Positions 52,845-61,219 of a DNA stretch of 64,000 nt are shown piece by piece. The stretch covers positions 62,001 through 126,000 of the forward strand of contig NZ_WBXO01000002.1 in NCBI RefSeq assembly GCF_008933955.1, in the 5' to 3' direction. The stretch comes from Heliorestis acidaminivorans. GTDB lineage: Bacteria > Bacillota > Desulfitobacteriia > Heliobacteriales > Heliobacteriaceae. Each line of letters starts with the position of its first letter. Position 1 is the first letter of the stretch. The notes under the pieces were generated by a model, which saw only the letters and a program-made list of their open reading frames with translations, searched no databases and was not told the origin of the DNA. The position numbers were made by a program, and so were the translations under genes.

Positions 52845-53077
52845 CGCTCTCACCTCAATTAATTTAAGCTTGATGTATAGTGTATATTCCTTTGGTTATT
52901 TTTTCTATGGAAAACATCTGAAATCCTTCTGTTTGATAGGTTTTTCTGAAGTTGCCTCCCTCTTGGCATATTAAAACAGTGTTTCTTTCCCCGCTACCGT
53001 TCTTACAGGACCGAGTCATCTTAATTTTTCTCTGACACATCGAGTACCTAATAACCTTAATACTATTATACAGAAAA

Positions 53078-53126
53078 AACCCACCAAATAGCCATCTAAA
53101 CCCTAGAGGCTAACTCGGTGGTTTTT
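53078..53126 (-). terminator. Terminator behind the R2-R3 fusion gene
   Basis: CCCACCAAATAGCC pairs with GGCTAACTCGGTGG; loop ATCTAAACCCTAGA; A run at 53071-53077 on the left. Homologous to 47614-47666. The 52860-53070 spacer has only promoter-like AT-rich sequence. Confidence 0.85.
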
Positions 53127-53136
53127 TTCCTTCCCC

Positions 53137-56100
53137 TCACTTCTTATTCCTATCCTTACTTCTCGGCATTCTCTGATCAGCGCCATAGGCCGTCCACTTT
53201 ATCCCCAAGCTAAGATCGTAAACAATGCGGCCGTCTGCATAGACTTCCCCGCGTTGAATAAGTCGCCGGAATATATCATCTCGAAATTTTGACTTCTTTG
53301 TGATTCTTTTGAGCTGGCTCAGCTCTGCCAGTAACCAATCTAGCTCCTTTTGCATTTCTTTCGCTTTTTCAATTCTTTCGTTATATCCTTCTAGCTCTTT
53401 TTCAAGGGTGATGATTTTATCTGTCCTTTCCTGTATCTCAGGGCTTTGGGTATCTATATCGCCTAGTTCTTCAACGATTCTGTACAACGCATCGTAATTT
53501 TCTTTTTGGTCATTCTGCAGTTTATCCATCTGCTTTTGCTCTTCTTCATTGAGCTGTATTTCTTTTATGGCTCCTTTTGCTTCAAGGCTTAGCTGTGGGT
53601 TTTCTTTCATTTCCTTTAGCATAATCATAAAGGTTTGTTTTAGTATCTCTTCTCGGTAACTTCTTACTTCACACTTTATCGTAAATACGTCTCCCGACGC
53701 TGCGGCACATCTCCAGTAATGGTACTTCTTTCGTTTACCATCTATCATTTTTGGACTCGAAAGGTAGTGCCACATTAGGCTTCCACAGTGAGCGCAGTAA
53801 AGAATATTAGAGAATTCACTTTTATGCCTCGTTTCTTTTTTCTCATGATTTCTTCGCCGTTCCATCTCCTGCTGAACCGCTTCATATACTTCCTGTTCAA
53901 TGATGGGTGTATGATGATTTTCGATAATGTATTGCGGCAGTTCTCCTTCATTTCTTTTACGCTTTGATGAAAGGTAATCAGTAACGAATGTTTTTTGAAA
54001 TGTGACATGTCCCACATTTTTCTCTGAACGCAAAATATCCTTTATGGTTGTCACGTTCCATGCTTTCTTGCCACCGGGGCTCAATATGCCATCTTCTGTT
54101 AAACCTTTGGCGATATCTCTATAGCTTTGGCCTTTTAGGTATTCATCGACAATCCTTCTAATCACTTTCGCTTGTTCTTCGTTGATGATCCAGTTCCCAT
54201 TTTCATCAGAGTCGAATCCATAAAAGAGATAGGCTGGTACTGTCACGATCCCTCGCTCGGCTAACTTCCTGAAGCCCCATTTTACGTTCTCCGAAATATT
54301 TCTAGCTTCTTCTTGCGCCAAGGTGCTTAATATGGTTAGCATTATTTCACTTTTTTCATCTTCTGTGTTGATGTTCTCTTTTTCAAACAAGATATGCACA
54401 GGCTTGGGAAGTCCTTTGAGCATGCGAATATGTTCAAGTGCGTCTAGGGTATTACGAGAAAATCTAGAAATCGATTTGGTTATGATTAGGTCTATTTTTC
54501 CGGCTACGCAGTCGGCTATCATTTTGTTAAAGTTTGTTCTTTTTTCTGTTGATGTCCCCGTTATTGCTTCGTCTGCATAAACGCCGGCAAATTCATACTG
54601 AGGATTCTTGTGAATTGTGTGGGTGTAATAGGCTATCTGAAACCGATAGCTTGCTAGTTGGTCTTCTTCGCCTGAGGATACCCGCACATAACAGCAAACA
54701 CGCTTTTTGCTTTTGCTGCTTTGCGGTTCATTTAGGATTTCAATACTTTTTGGCCTGGAGTGCTCTTCGATTGGAGTCACTTCGGTGTTGATGGTGTGAT
54801 TATTGTTAGAGTGATTATTAATAGGAACGGCTTTGATAGAAAGGGGATCGTTATTGTCGATCCCCTCAGGTTTCATGGCCTCTGCATTGGCTGATATCAA
54901 CATCTTCATATCCTCCGATGGTTTCCTTTTCCGACCTTTCCCGCAGTATTTGCTTTCTTTAAGTTTACTTTCTGTTCCGTCAAACCAGGTTATCAGAAAG
55001 TCAAAGGAAGGATAGACCTCTATGCGTAGGATGAAAGCTCGCATAAACTCAAAGGTTAAATCTTCATCGGTTAATGCTTTCTCTAAGCTCGTAAGCGCCT
55101 GATCTCGATACTTTTTATCTTCCTCTACTTGCTCCCAGAAAACTTCTTTTTTCAGAATCTCATGTTCCAGCCTTCGCTTTTCTTTGGTTGCACTATCATT
55201 AGGAGGTCCATACCGTTCTCTTTCTCTGGCTGCTTCCAGTTCATAGAATAAGCTTAGGCGGTGATATTCAAAGTTTGCATCGTTGGTTCGCTTTAGCTCT
55301 CTTTTCATTTTATCTGGGTCTGAAAAGTCATAACGCTCTCGCATCGCTCTTTGCATGATTTCTTTTATCTCATGTTCTCGAATGGGAATCGCATCACATT
55401 TTTCTGGATGTGATTTGATTTGCTTGCATATCCATGATTGACTTTTCTTATCATTGGTTCGGTAACATCTACAATGGCATAAGCCACAAAATATCCTTCC
55501 TGCTAATGGCCGAGGTGCTTCTCTTTCCGGCGCTTTGCTTTTTTGCTTTACAATGCGCTTTTGAACTTCATCAAACATTTGCTGGCTAATAATTGGTGGG
55601 TGGTGGTTCTCGATTAAATATTGAGTGCGCTCACCTGTATTTCTTTTCTTGTAATCGCTGAGGTAGTTTGGCTTAAAGAAACGCCTAAATAGTACGTTTC
55701 CCGTGTAGCGATAATTGGTCACTATAATCTTCACTGTAGCATAGGCCCATTCATTAGACCCTCTGGCTGTTTGATATCCTCTCTCCATCATCACTCGGGA
55801 AATGTTAGTTAAGGACACTCCTGCATGAGCCAAGGCAAATATTTCTCTTACAATGGCCGCTTCTTCTTCGTTAATGGTTATCTTTGATTCTTGACGATTG
55901 CGCTCAACGTTGTAGCCGAGAATTCTTATGAATGCTGGCTTTCCTTGGGCAGCTCGCTTTTCCTTGGACCAGATTTCATTTTCTGATATATTCCTTAGTT
56001 CTTCCTGGGCCACCGCTGCCAGAGTGGATAGCAAAAAAGAACTATTCGAAGATAAGGTATGGATGTTCTCTTTTTCAAAGTAGATGTCTATGCCTTTTTC

Positions 56101-56400
56101 TTTGAGGTCGTTGACTACCTCTAAAAAGTCTTGCGTATTTCTGGCAAATCTTGAAACGCTTTTGGTGATGATTAAGTCAATGCGCCCTTCAGCACAGTGC
56201 CGTAGCATGCGTAAAAAGCCCGTTCTTTTTTTCTTGCCTTTGCCTGATATGCCTTTATCGATATAAAGGCCGGCCATTCTCCAGTCCGATCGTTCTTCGA
56301 TGTACCTTGTATAGTACTGTACTTGGTTTTCTAAGGAGTTTAGCAATTCTTCTTCCTTGGAGCTCACCCGGCAGTAACAGGCGACTCGGGTTTTTTTCAA
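53137..56400 (-). CDS. Fused double serine recombinase (R2-R3), 1087 aa
   Basis: One uninterrupted frame encodes two complete large serine recombinases. R2 (about 1-490) has VACYCRVSSKEEE with Ser13, IDKGISGKGKKKR, IITKSVSRFARNT, a recombinase domain, a zinc ribbon (IFCGLCHCRCYR and CKQIKSHPEKC), a coiled coil and a closing VYPSFDFLITWFDGTE segment. A linker of about 70 residues, rich in Asn/Ser/Pro, follows. R3 (about 565-1087) has VCCYVRVSSGEED with Ser575, YADEAITGTSTEKR, IITKSISRFSRNT, a zinc ribbon (LYCAHCGSLMWHYL and CAAASGDVFTIKC) and its own coiled coil. Usual members have about 500-550 residues. Start TTG 56400, 7 bases behind AAAGGGGG held in a hairpin. Such enzymes integrate, excise or invert DNA. 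Confidence 0.92.
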   Translation of the reverse strand: MKKTRVACYCRVSSKEEELLNSLENQVQYYTRYIEERSDWRMAGLYIDKGISGKGKKKRTGFLRMLRHCAEGRIDLIITKSVSRFARNTQDFLEVVNDLKEKGIDIYFEKENIHTLSSNSSFLLSTLAAVAQEELRNISENEIWSKEKRAAQGKPAFIRILGYNVERNRQESKITINEEEAAIVREIFALAHAGVSLTNISRVMMERGYQTARGSNEWAYATVKIIVTNYRYTGNVLFRRFFKPNYLSDYKKRNTGERTQYLIENHHPPIISQQMFDEVQKRIVKQKSKAPEREAPRPLAGRIFCGLCHCRCYRTNDKKSQSWICKQIKSHPEKCDAIPIREHEIKEIMQRAMRERYDFSDPDKMKRELKRTNDANFEYHRLSLFYELEAARERERYGPPNDSATKEKRRLEHEILKKEVFWEQVEEDKKYRDQALTSLEKALTDEDLTFEFMRAFILRIEVYPSFDFLITWFDGTESKLKESKYCGKGRKRKPSEDMKMLISANAEAMKPEGIDNNDPLSIKAVPINNHSNNNHTINTEVTPIEEHSRPKSIEILNEPQSSKSKKRVCCYVRVSSGEEDQLASYRFQIAYYTHTIHKNPQYEFAGVYADEAITGTSTEKRTNFNKMIADCVAGKIDLIITKSISRFSRNTLDALEHIRMLKGLPKPVHILFEKENINTEDEKSEIMLTILSTLAQEEARNISENVKWGFRKLAERGIVTVPAYLFYGFDSDENGNWIINEEQAKVIRRIVDEYLKGQSYRDIAKGLTEDGILSPGGKKAWNVTTIKDILRSEKNVGHVTFQKTFVTDYLSSKRKRNEGELPQYIIENHHTPIIEQEVYEAVQQEMERRRNHEKKETRHKSEFSNILYCAHCGSLMWHYLSSPKMIDGKRKKYHYWRCAAASGDVFTIKCEVRSYREEILKQTFMIMLKEMKENPQLSLEAKGAIKEIQLNEEEQKQMDKLQNDQKENYDALYRIVEELGDIDTQSPEIQERTDKIITLEKELEGYNERIEKAKEMQKELDWLLAELSQLKRITKKSKFRDDIFRRLIQRGEVYADGRIVYDLSLGIKWTAYGADQRMPRSKDRNKK

Positions 56401-56404
56401 AGTA

Positions 56405-56489
56405 AATACCCCCTTTCTTCAATTTGAGTGTCCTATCTATCACTCATAACCAACTGCTTTGCAAGTGGTTTTTGAAGAAAGGGGGTATT
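56405..56489 (-). promoter_or_regulatory. Perfect 18-bp inverted repeat over the R2-R3 ribosome site
   Basis: AATACCCCCTTTCTTCAA at 56405-56422 and its exact complement TTGAAGAAAGGGGGTATT at 56472-56489. In the minus-strand mRNA the downstream arm contains the GAAAGGGGG ribosome site, so the stem would block initiation. The loop carries GAGTGATAGATAGG, also present before the other R2 gene. Confidence 0.85.
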
Positions 56490-56569
56490 CGTTTTAGCAG
56501 GGTATCCGTGAACAGGGATATTCTCTTAACCTGAGGTGTTCACTTGTTTTAGGGTACTGTTTTTTAATC

Positions 56570-57857
56570 TTACTTGCTCTGGGCTTCAACCTTTCTGCTG
56601 ATGCCGCACTTAAATTCAAATACAACTTCTCGGTCTTTGCTGAGAATTCCGCTATTGGCTGTTTGTTGAAAGATATCGGCTCTAAAGGTTCGAGCATTTT
56701 CCAGCTCATCTAGTAGTTTCAACAGCTCTTCTAATTGCTTTTTCAGGTGCTTGCTTTCCTCTTGCTTTTCATATAGATCTTCTAGTTCAGCTTGTAATGC
56801 TTCTTGTTCGTAATATAAATGCCGGATGTTTGCTTCATACACATCTGCAATCGTGGAGTTTCGGTTTTCGGTCAATTCATGGATGCGGTTATTAATTGTG
56901 TCTAGCTGTTCCTCTACGATAATGAGTCGTGCCTTTTCCATATCGCTTAGGTCGTACTCTGCTATGATTTCGTTGACTTCGCTAGTGACTTGATCCTTCT
57001 CTTCTTTTAAGTCGTAAAGCACTTTCATAAACGCCTCTTCAAGTGAACTTTCCTGAATGTATCTTGCTTTGCAATCAGCAACGTAAATTTTCGGGTGTAT
57101 CCTCGTGCGGCATTGCCAGGCTGTGAAATGATATTTCTCTCCATTTTTCTGTGAGCAAATCCTTCTCCTGACCACTGGGTGGCCGCACTCGCCGCAGTAA
57201 AGTTTATTAGAAAAGTAGGACCGGTTTGAATAGTTTTGCGCGTACTTCCCATCAGGATCGCGAAGCATTTTATTTCTTCGCTTCAACTCCTGCTGAACCG
57301 CCTCCCATTCTTCTTCTGAAATAATGGCTGGGTGATGATTTTTGATGAAATATTGTTGCTCCCTGCCATCATTTCGAATTCTTTTGTGGGATAAGTAATC
57401 GACGGTTATTGTCTTCGAGGTAACCGTATTTCCACAATGCTTTTCATTTTTGAGTATCTTCTGCACCGCATCGGCTGTCCATTTTTTATTGCCCCTGGCT
57501 GTTAAGATGCCGTCTCGCATTAAGCCTTTGGCGATCAATGACGCTCCTTTTCCAGCGAGGTATTCTGAAAATATTCTTCTGACTACGGCGGCTTCTTTTT
57601 CGTTGATGACAATGTTGCCCTTTTCATCGGTGTCGTAGCCTAGGAAGTATGTTGTTGGAACGTGGGCTATGCCTCGTTAAAAACGCTTCATGATGCCCCA
57701 GCGAGTATTCTCGCTTATGCTCCTAGACTCTTCTTGGGCCATGGAGGAGAGAATCGTAAGGAACAGCTCACTCTTGGCGTCTAAGGTGTCGATGTTTTCT
57801 TTCTCAAAGTAAATTCCAATTCCTACGCTCTTAAGCTCGCGGATATAGCGCAAACAC
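56570..57857 (-). pseudogene. R1-type serine recombinase, 5' truncated with ochre codon
   Basis: The frame runs from CLRYIRELKSVGIGIYFEKE through SMAQEES and WGIMKRF, meets TAA at about 57675 (the copy at 44.9 kb has CAA, Gln, at the same place), then continues RGIAHVPTTYFLGYDTDEKG. The zinc ribbon (LYCGECGHPVVRRR, WQCRTRIHPKIYVADC) and C-terminal FKCGISRKVEAQSK complete it. The catalytic domain before CLRYI is missing and replaced by the constant element. From ATG 57538 a 322-residue C-terminal part could still be made. Confidence 0.88.
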
Positions 57858-58020
57858 CCCTTGATGATCCAAGGATAAAATCACTATATCTAGTGTCAGG
57901 ATTTGCTCTAAGACACTATATATAGTGCCAATCTTGCCCTTTTTTGCCCGGAATATGGTTGTGCATGAGTATGCTGTATAGATCAAAAAAGCCCACCAGT
58001 CTTTGCGACCGTGGTGGGTA
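57858..58020 (-). repeat. Constant 5' element (copy D)
   Basis: Aligns with copies B and C through the palindrome pair, GTGCATGAGTATGCTGTATAGAT and the AAAAAAGCCCACC terminator-like end, but reads TTGATGATCCAAGGATAAAA at the truncation joint. Confidence 0.7.
57881..57928. promoter_or_regulatory. Pair of NrdR-box-like palindromes
   Basis: TCACTATATCTAGTGT (57881-57896) and ACACTATATATAGTGC (57913-57928) match the known NrdR consensus acaCwAtATaTwGtgt at about 14 and 15 of 16 positions. Their 32-base start-to-start spacing is the one typical for paired NrdR boxes. No nrd gene lies nearby, so the site either was captured from one or serves another regulator. Confidence 0.6.
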
Positions 58021-58044
58021 AGCTCAGTAAGATAATTTTATTGT

Positions 58045-58070
58045 TAGGCATCTTGCCTGTTCCTTTTGCG
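58045..58070 (-). pseudogene. Relic of a third 53-aa gene
   Basis: The minus strand ends in AGGCAAGATGCCTAAC, matching the 3' end of the 53-aa gene (NRQD then stop) at the equivalent place beside the constant element. The body of the gene is lost. Confidence 0.45.
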
Positions 58071-58172
58071 CTTTTTATTTTCTGGAATTCCCTGGCTCTC
58101 TAGGCGTCCTTGTGAATGTAACTAAAAGTTTCATCGCCCAGTGTTATTTATTGTTTTCTTCTTTTCTTTGCG

Positions 58173-58201
58173 TTGTATTGTTATTTTTAGTATCATATAA
58201 T
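58173..58201 (+). promoter_or_regulatory. Promoter of the XRE/ImmA/PIN operon
   Basis: TATAAT at 58196-58201 and TTGTAT at 58173-58178, 17 bases apart. Confidence 0.6.
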
Positions 58202-58244
58202 TAAGAAAGGCCATACTATGTACTGTCTGAAAGGAGGCCGTCAC

Positions 58245-58595
58245 ATGAAAAAACTATCAACCGCTAAACTTGCTGAAACAGTAAAAGTAAAACGCGAGGA
58301 AAAAGGGTTGACGCAGGAAGAGCTCAGTCAACTTACCGGCATCAACCGAGTTATGATTGGCCGTATAGAACGGGAAAAATTCATTCCTTCTATTTCTCAA
58401 TTTGAAGCTTTAGCTAATGTTTTAGATTTTGAAATCACTGACATGTTTCTTGAAAAAAAGGAATCAAACTCATTTATTGCTTTAAGAAGCGAAACGCTTA
58501 GTGAAGGGGAAAAAGAGGGCGTTGATCGATTATTCAAAATGATGTTAACTCTTAGACAACAAATCCTGTTAAGGAGAAAATACGAAAATGAATAA
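58245..58595 (+). CDS. XRE-family HTH regulator
   Basis: A 116-residue protein from ATG 58245, 8 bases behind AAAGGAGG (the frame is open to 58218). Residues about 8-65 form the lambda-repressor-type HTH (KREEKGLTQEELSQLTGIN, MIGRIEREKFIPSISQFEAL). The C-terminal tail is helical. It overlaps the ImmA-type gene by 8 bp. It should repress its own operon and, as in XRE/ImmA pairs of mobile elements, be the target of the metallopeptidase. Confidence 0.9.
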   Translation: MKKLSTAKLAETVKVKREEKGLTQEELSQLTGINRVMIGRIEREKFIPSISQFEALANVLDFEITDMFLEKKESNSFIALRSETLSEGEKEGVDRLFKMMLTLRQQILLRRKYENE

Positions 58596-59472
58596 CGGGA
58601 TTGTGCTTGAAGAACTACAAATAGAAAATATTCGCAATTTAGCGAGTGCTAAACGCCTATCTTTAGGCTTTGCAGGAGAAACGCCAATTGCTAATGACAT
58701 TTTTACAATAATCGAAAACCTCGACATAAGACTACTGGAGTACCCTATTAAATCAGAGAACAACAACCCAGCTTTTTCTGCTGCACTTATGTATTCTGAA
58801 GAAGGTGGAGAAGAACTTGTTTTTATCGGATTAAATACGTCTGATTATTTCGATAAACAAGTTTTTGCTCTTGCTCATGAACTTTATCATTTTTACACCA
58901 AGACCGGCTCTCACCTGAGCCGATTAGAAGATGAAGAGCATAACTTAACCGAGGCACAAGCCAACCGGTTTGCTGCTGAATTTCTTTTGCCTGAAAACAT
59001 ATTGAAAAGCATTGTTCTTAGAGAATTCAAAAGCAAATCACTTCAAGAAGTGCAAACTAAGACCATACTGCGTTTCATCGCCAGACTACAGTGTACATGG
59101 TGGCTACCATATCGCTCTTTAGTCAAAAGGCTTAAGGAGATCGAAGCCATTTCAAGTGAACAGTATTCTGAACTTTACAAAGTTGATGAACGTGATCTAA
59201 AGGGTGAGTATGGACGATTAGGAAAAGCCATTAACAAGGATATATTTCTAAAGCTCAATACGATTACTGATAATATCGGTATATCTCCTAAGGATATCGA
59301 AGTGATCATTCGTAACTTCGAGGACCGCATTATAGATGAACATAATTTTGCTGACGCATTAAGTTTGTTCCATAAAACGCCTGATGACTTCGGATATGAA
59401 TTTACAATTTCTCCTGACGATATAGCTGAGTTTGATGATTTCTTCAAAGAGGAGCGTGACGATGAAAGTTAA
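58588..59472 (+). CDS. ImmA/IrrE-type metallopeptidase
   Basis: A 294-residue cytoplasmic protein with the zinc motif AHELYHF (His97, Glu98, His101) and the third-ligand helix EAQANRFAAEFLLPE (Glu122 region), typical of ImmA/IrrE (COG2856). The region behind about residue 145 is helical, with an extended C-terminal domain of nearly 150 residues that has no obvious match. ImmA cleaves its partner XRE repressor to switch on a mobile element. Coupled by overlap to both neighbours. Confidence 0.88.
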   Translation: MNNGIVLEELQIENIRNLASAKRLSLGFAGETPIANDIFTIIENLDIRLLEYPIKSENNNPAFSAALMYSEEGGEELVFIGLNTSDYFDKQVFALAHELYHFYTKTGSHLSRLEDEEHNLTEAQANRFAAEFLLPENILKSIVLREFKSKSLQEVQTKTILRFIARLQCTWWLPYRSLVKRLKEIEAISSEQYSELYKVDERDLKGEYGRLGKAINKDIFLKLNTITDNIGISPKDIEVIIRNFEDRIIDEHNFADALSLFHKTPDDFGYEFTISPDDIAEFDDFFKEERDDES

Positions 59473-60160
59473 CGTAGCCTCCTCGAATTCTGGCTTAGAA
59501 AGTATTATCAAGCATCCTGATCAAATCATTACAATGGATGCTAATTTCCTCATTCCGCCTGATAGAAGCAAATACGCAAATTATCGTTTTGACTTTCCTA
59601 AGTTTAAAGAAGTATGGCTAGATCCGATATTCGAAGCATTTCCTAACTTAGCCATACACGAGGCTGTTTATGATGAGTTAGTTTTGCCACCCCTTCAGTC
59701 TTATATTGATGGCCTTATTAACAGTACTCCACAACGCTTAGCCGTGCATCAAGATGAAGCTTTGACTGACGAGGAAAAAGTGCTCCGAGATTCGATTGAA
59801 GAAAAAATCTATCCTTTGACCAAGTACGAACCATTACTAGATAATAAAGAAGACCGTGGTGAAGTAAAATCTCTAGCGTACATTGCTGTAAAAGATTTGC
59901 CGTACTTTGCTGCTCATGATTCAAATGCGATTCAATTGGTTGAAAAAGCTGAACAGTGGAACACTGGGCTAGACAATGTACAAGCTATTAAAATGTATGA
60001 GCTTATTTATTTCTTGCAAAAGATAGATATTGGCGATAAAAAATCTTTAAGAATGTTGTACAAGTATCAGTACCATCTAACAGAATATGAAAAAAAGCAT
60101 AACCCCGAATGGGGCCAATTTGTTGATAGAATGGATACCCTCTATTCCTCTTATAAATAA
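59462..60160 (+). CDS. PIN-like domain protein, probable toxin or effector of the operon
   Basis: A 232-residue protein from ATG 59462 behind GAGGAG; it overlaps the ImmA gene by 11 bp. Acidic residues fit a PIN-like nuclease: Asp26 in ITMDANFLIP, Glu near 67-72 in IHEAVYDEL, Glu/Asp 130-134 in EDRGEVKSLAYIA, and Asp153 in AAHDSNAI. Such PIN-like proteins with an ImmA partner are seen in DUF4411-type toxin pairs. Here the three overlapping genes look like a toxin-antitoxin or defence operon. RNA as substrate is inferred from the fold. Confidence 0.75.
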   Translation: MKVNVASSNSGLESIIKHPDQIITMDANFLIPPDRSKYANYRFDFPKFKEVWLDPIFEAFPNLAIHEAVYDELVLPPLQSYIDGLINSTPQRLAVHQDEALTDEEKVLRDSIEEKIYPLTKYEPLLDNKEDRGEVKSLAYIAVKDLPYFAAHDSNAIQLVEKAEQWNTGLDNVQAIKMYELIYFLQKIDIGDKKSLRMLYKYQYHLTEYEKKHNPEWGQFVDRMDTLYSSYK

Positions 60161-60177
60161 AAATTAGCCACCCCACC

Positions 60178-60560
60178 TAGCATAATGACCGTAGTGGGAG
60201 CCCTGAAAAACATGTTGTTTTTGGTTTAACCTTGTGAAAAACCGATTTGGCTTTCGTAGATCACCATACCAACCCCTCTCTTTGTTTGGTTTAGAAAAGC
60301 ATATTTTTTGCCAAACTAAACTTAAGAGCATAGAAGGGGTTTTTGAATTGGAAGGAATCAACTTTTTCAAAGGCTTAATTATTGGTACGCTAATCAGCTT
60401 GCCTTTATGGGCGTTGATCGTGTTCTTCGTTTCTCTGGTGATTTCACCATAAATCCAGCCTTGACATTTCCCCAGAGTTGCTATAAGGTCTAGTCAAAAG
60501 ATATGTATCAACTGCTTGTCGCTACTCTCGACATACGGCTAATACGCGGTCGAGTTCAAA
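60178..60560. repeat. Segmental duplication of 45470-45870
   Basis: About 90 percent alike over nearly 400 bases by eye, from GTGGGAGCC through the 34-aa peptide gene to GGTCGAGTTCAAATGA. The duplication resumes further right: 46020-46500 matches 61220-61690. Confidence 0.8.
60348..60452 (+). CDS. 34-aa hydrophobic membrane peptide, copy 2
   Basis: Same as the gene at 45651: TTG start behind AGAAGGGG, then EGINFFKGLIIGTLISLPL and a single helix ending SLVISP. Of about six differences in the coding segment, most are silent or conservative, suggesting selection on the peptide. Upstream in-frame extension to 60234 is not conserved in the other copy. Confidence 0.55.
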   Translation: MEGINFFKGLIIGTLISLPLWALIVFFVSLVISP

Positions 60561-60897
60561 TGATCTTAAACCAAGGTAAACTTACTGCCTCTACATGCAG
60601 TACTGGGGTGTAATATATGAATTGCGGTGTAAGCTTCGGCTTGCACTTAAGGGGACTAGATGCGTCTAGTCCTCTTTTAATTTTTATCTCACCATTGCAG
60701 GGTGGTACCCATCGAAGCCCAGGTCCCCAGTTCACTTCGGTAGTCTGTTTTGTGACCAAGTGCTTTGTCTTGTTTTTATCCTTGAATTGCGTTGCTAATC
60801 TCTGTAACGTACAATTTAAGTTAAGAAGGTCTCAAACTGCGTGCTACTTTGGAATACGATTTTTTGAGGGGTTGAAAGAAAAGGAGGAGAAAGAGAA
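60561..60897. other. Spacer with hairpins and a T-box-like word
   Basis: Holds GTGTAAGCTTCGGCTTGCAC (a hairpin), the terminator at 60651-60685, and AGGGTGGTACC at about 60698-60708. The rest is unremarkable. Ends in a strong ribosome site for the next gene. Confidence 0.45.
60651..60685 (+). terminator. Terminator of an unknown short transcript
   Basis: GGACTAGA at 60653-60660 pairs with TCTAGTCC at 60665-60672, followed by TCTTTTAATTTTT. No gene ends directly before it; a small RNA or the 34-aa gene transcript may stop here. Confidence 0.7.
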
Positions 60898-61095
60898 GTG
60901 AAAACTGTAATCAGAGAGACGAAAAACAGAAACTTAATCCGTAAAGGGTCTCTGCGCGGGAAACAATTTCGTGCAGCTTTAACTAAGGAATCAAAAGAGA
61001 GAAGAATTCAGCGCCGCTTACGAGCTGCCTATAGTTTGCTCGGTATGTGGGGAGATAAAGACACCTCTTTCTTTGACAAAGATGGACGCAGATAA
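60898..61095 (+). CDS. Small basic protein (65 aa), unknown
   Basis: GTG start 8 bases behind AAAGGAGGAG. Very basic first 45 residues (NRNLIRKGSLRGKQFRAALT, then KERRIQRRLRAAYSLLG), followed by an acidic-aromatic end (WGDKDTSFFDKDGRR). Composition and length fit a small nucleic-acid-binding protein or an antitoxin-like peptide. It is not present in the left copy of the duplication, so it was gained here or lost there. No family recognised. Confidence 0.5.
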   Translation: MKTVIRETKNRNLIRKGSLRGKQFRAALTKESKERRIQRRLRAAYSLLGMWGDKDTSFFDKDGRR

Positions 61096-61219
61096 CTCGA
61101 TGAAGGATCTACTTAAGAAGGACAAAAAATATGCCCACAACCAGTTAAGGTCATGGGCGTGCTTCTTATGTTCTTCGGTAGAAGTAACGAAACGAATAGT
61201 AGCCAATAGAACCAAGTAC

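Noticed and set aside
57881..57928. Ribonucleotide reductase operon
   Set aside because: The NrdR-like boxes are present but no nrd reading frame was found on either strand within the window.
60690..60740. T-box riboswitch
   Set aside because: Only the AGGGTGGTACC word is present; the following GCG of the T-box is missing, no specifier stem was seen, and the gene downstream is not an amino-acid gene.
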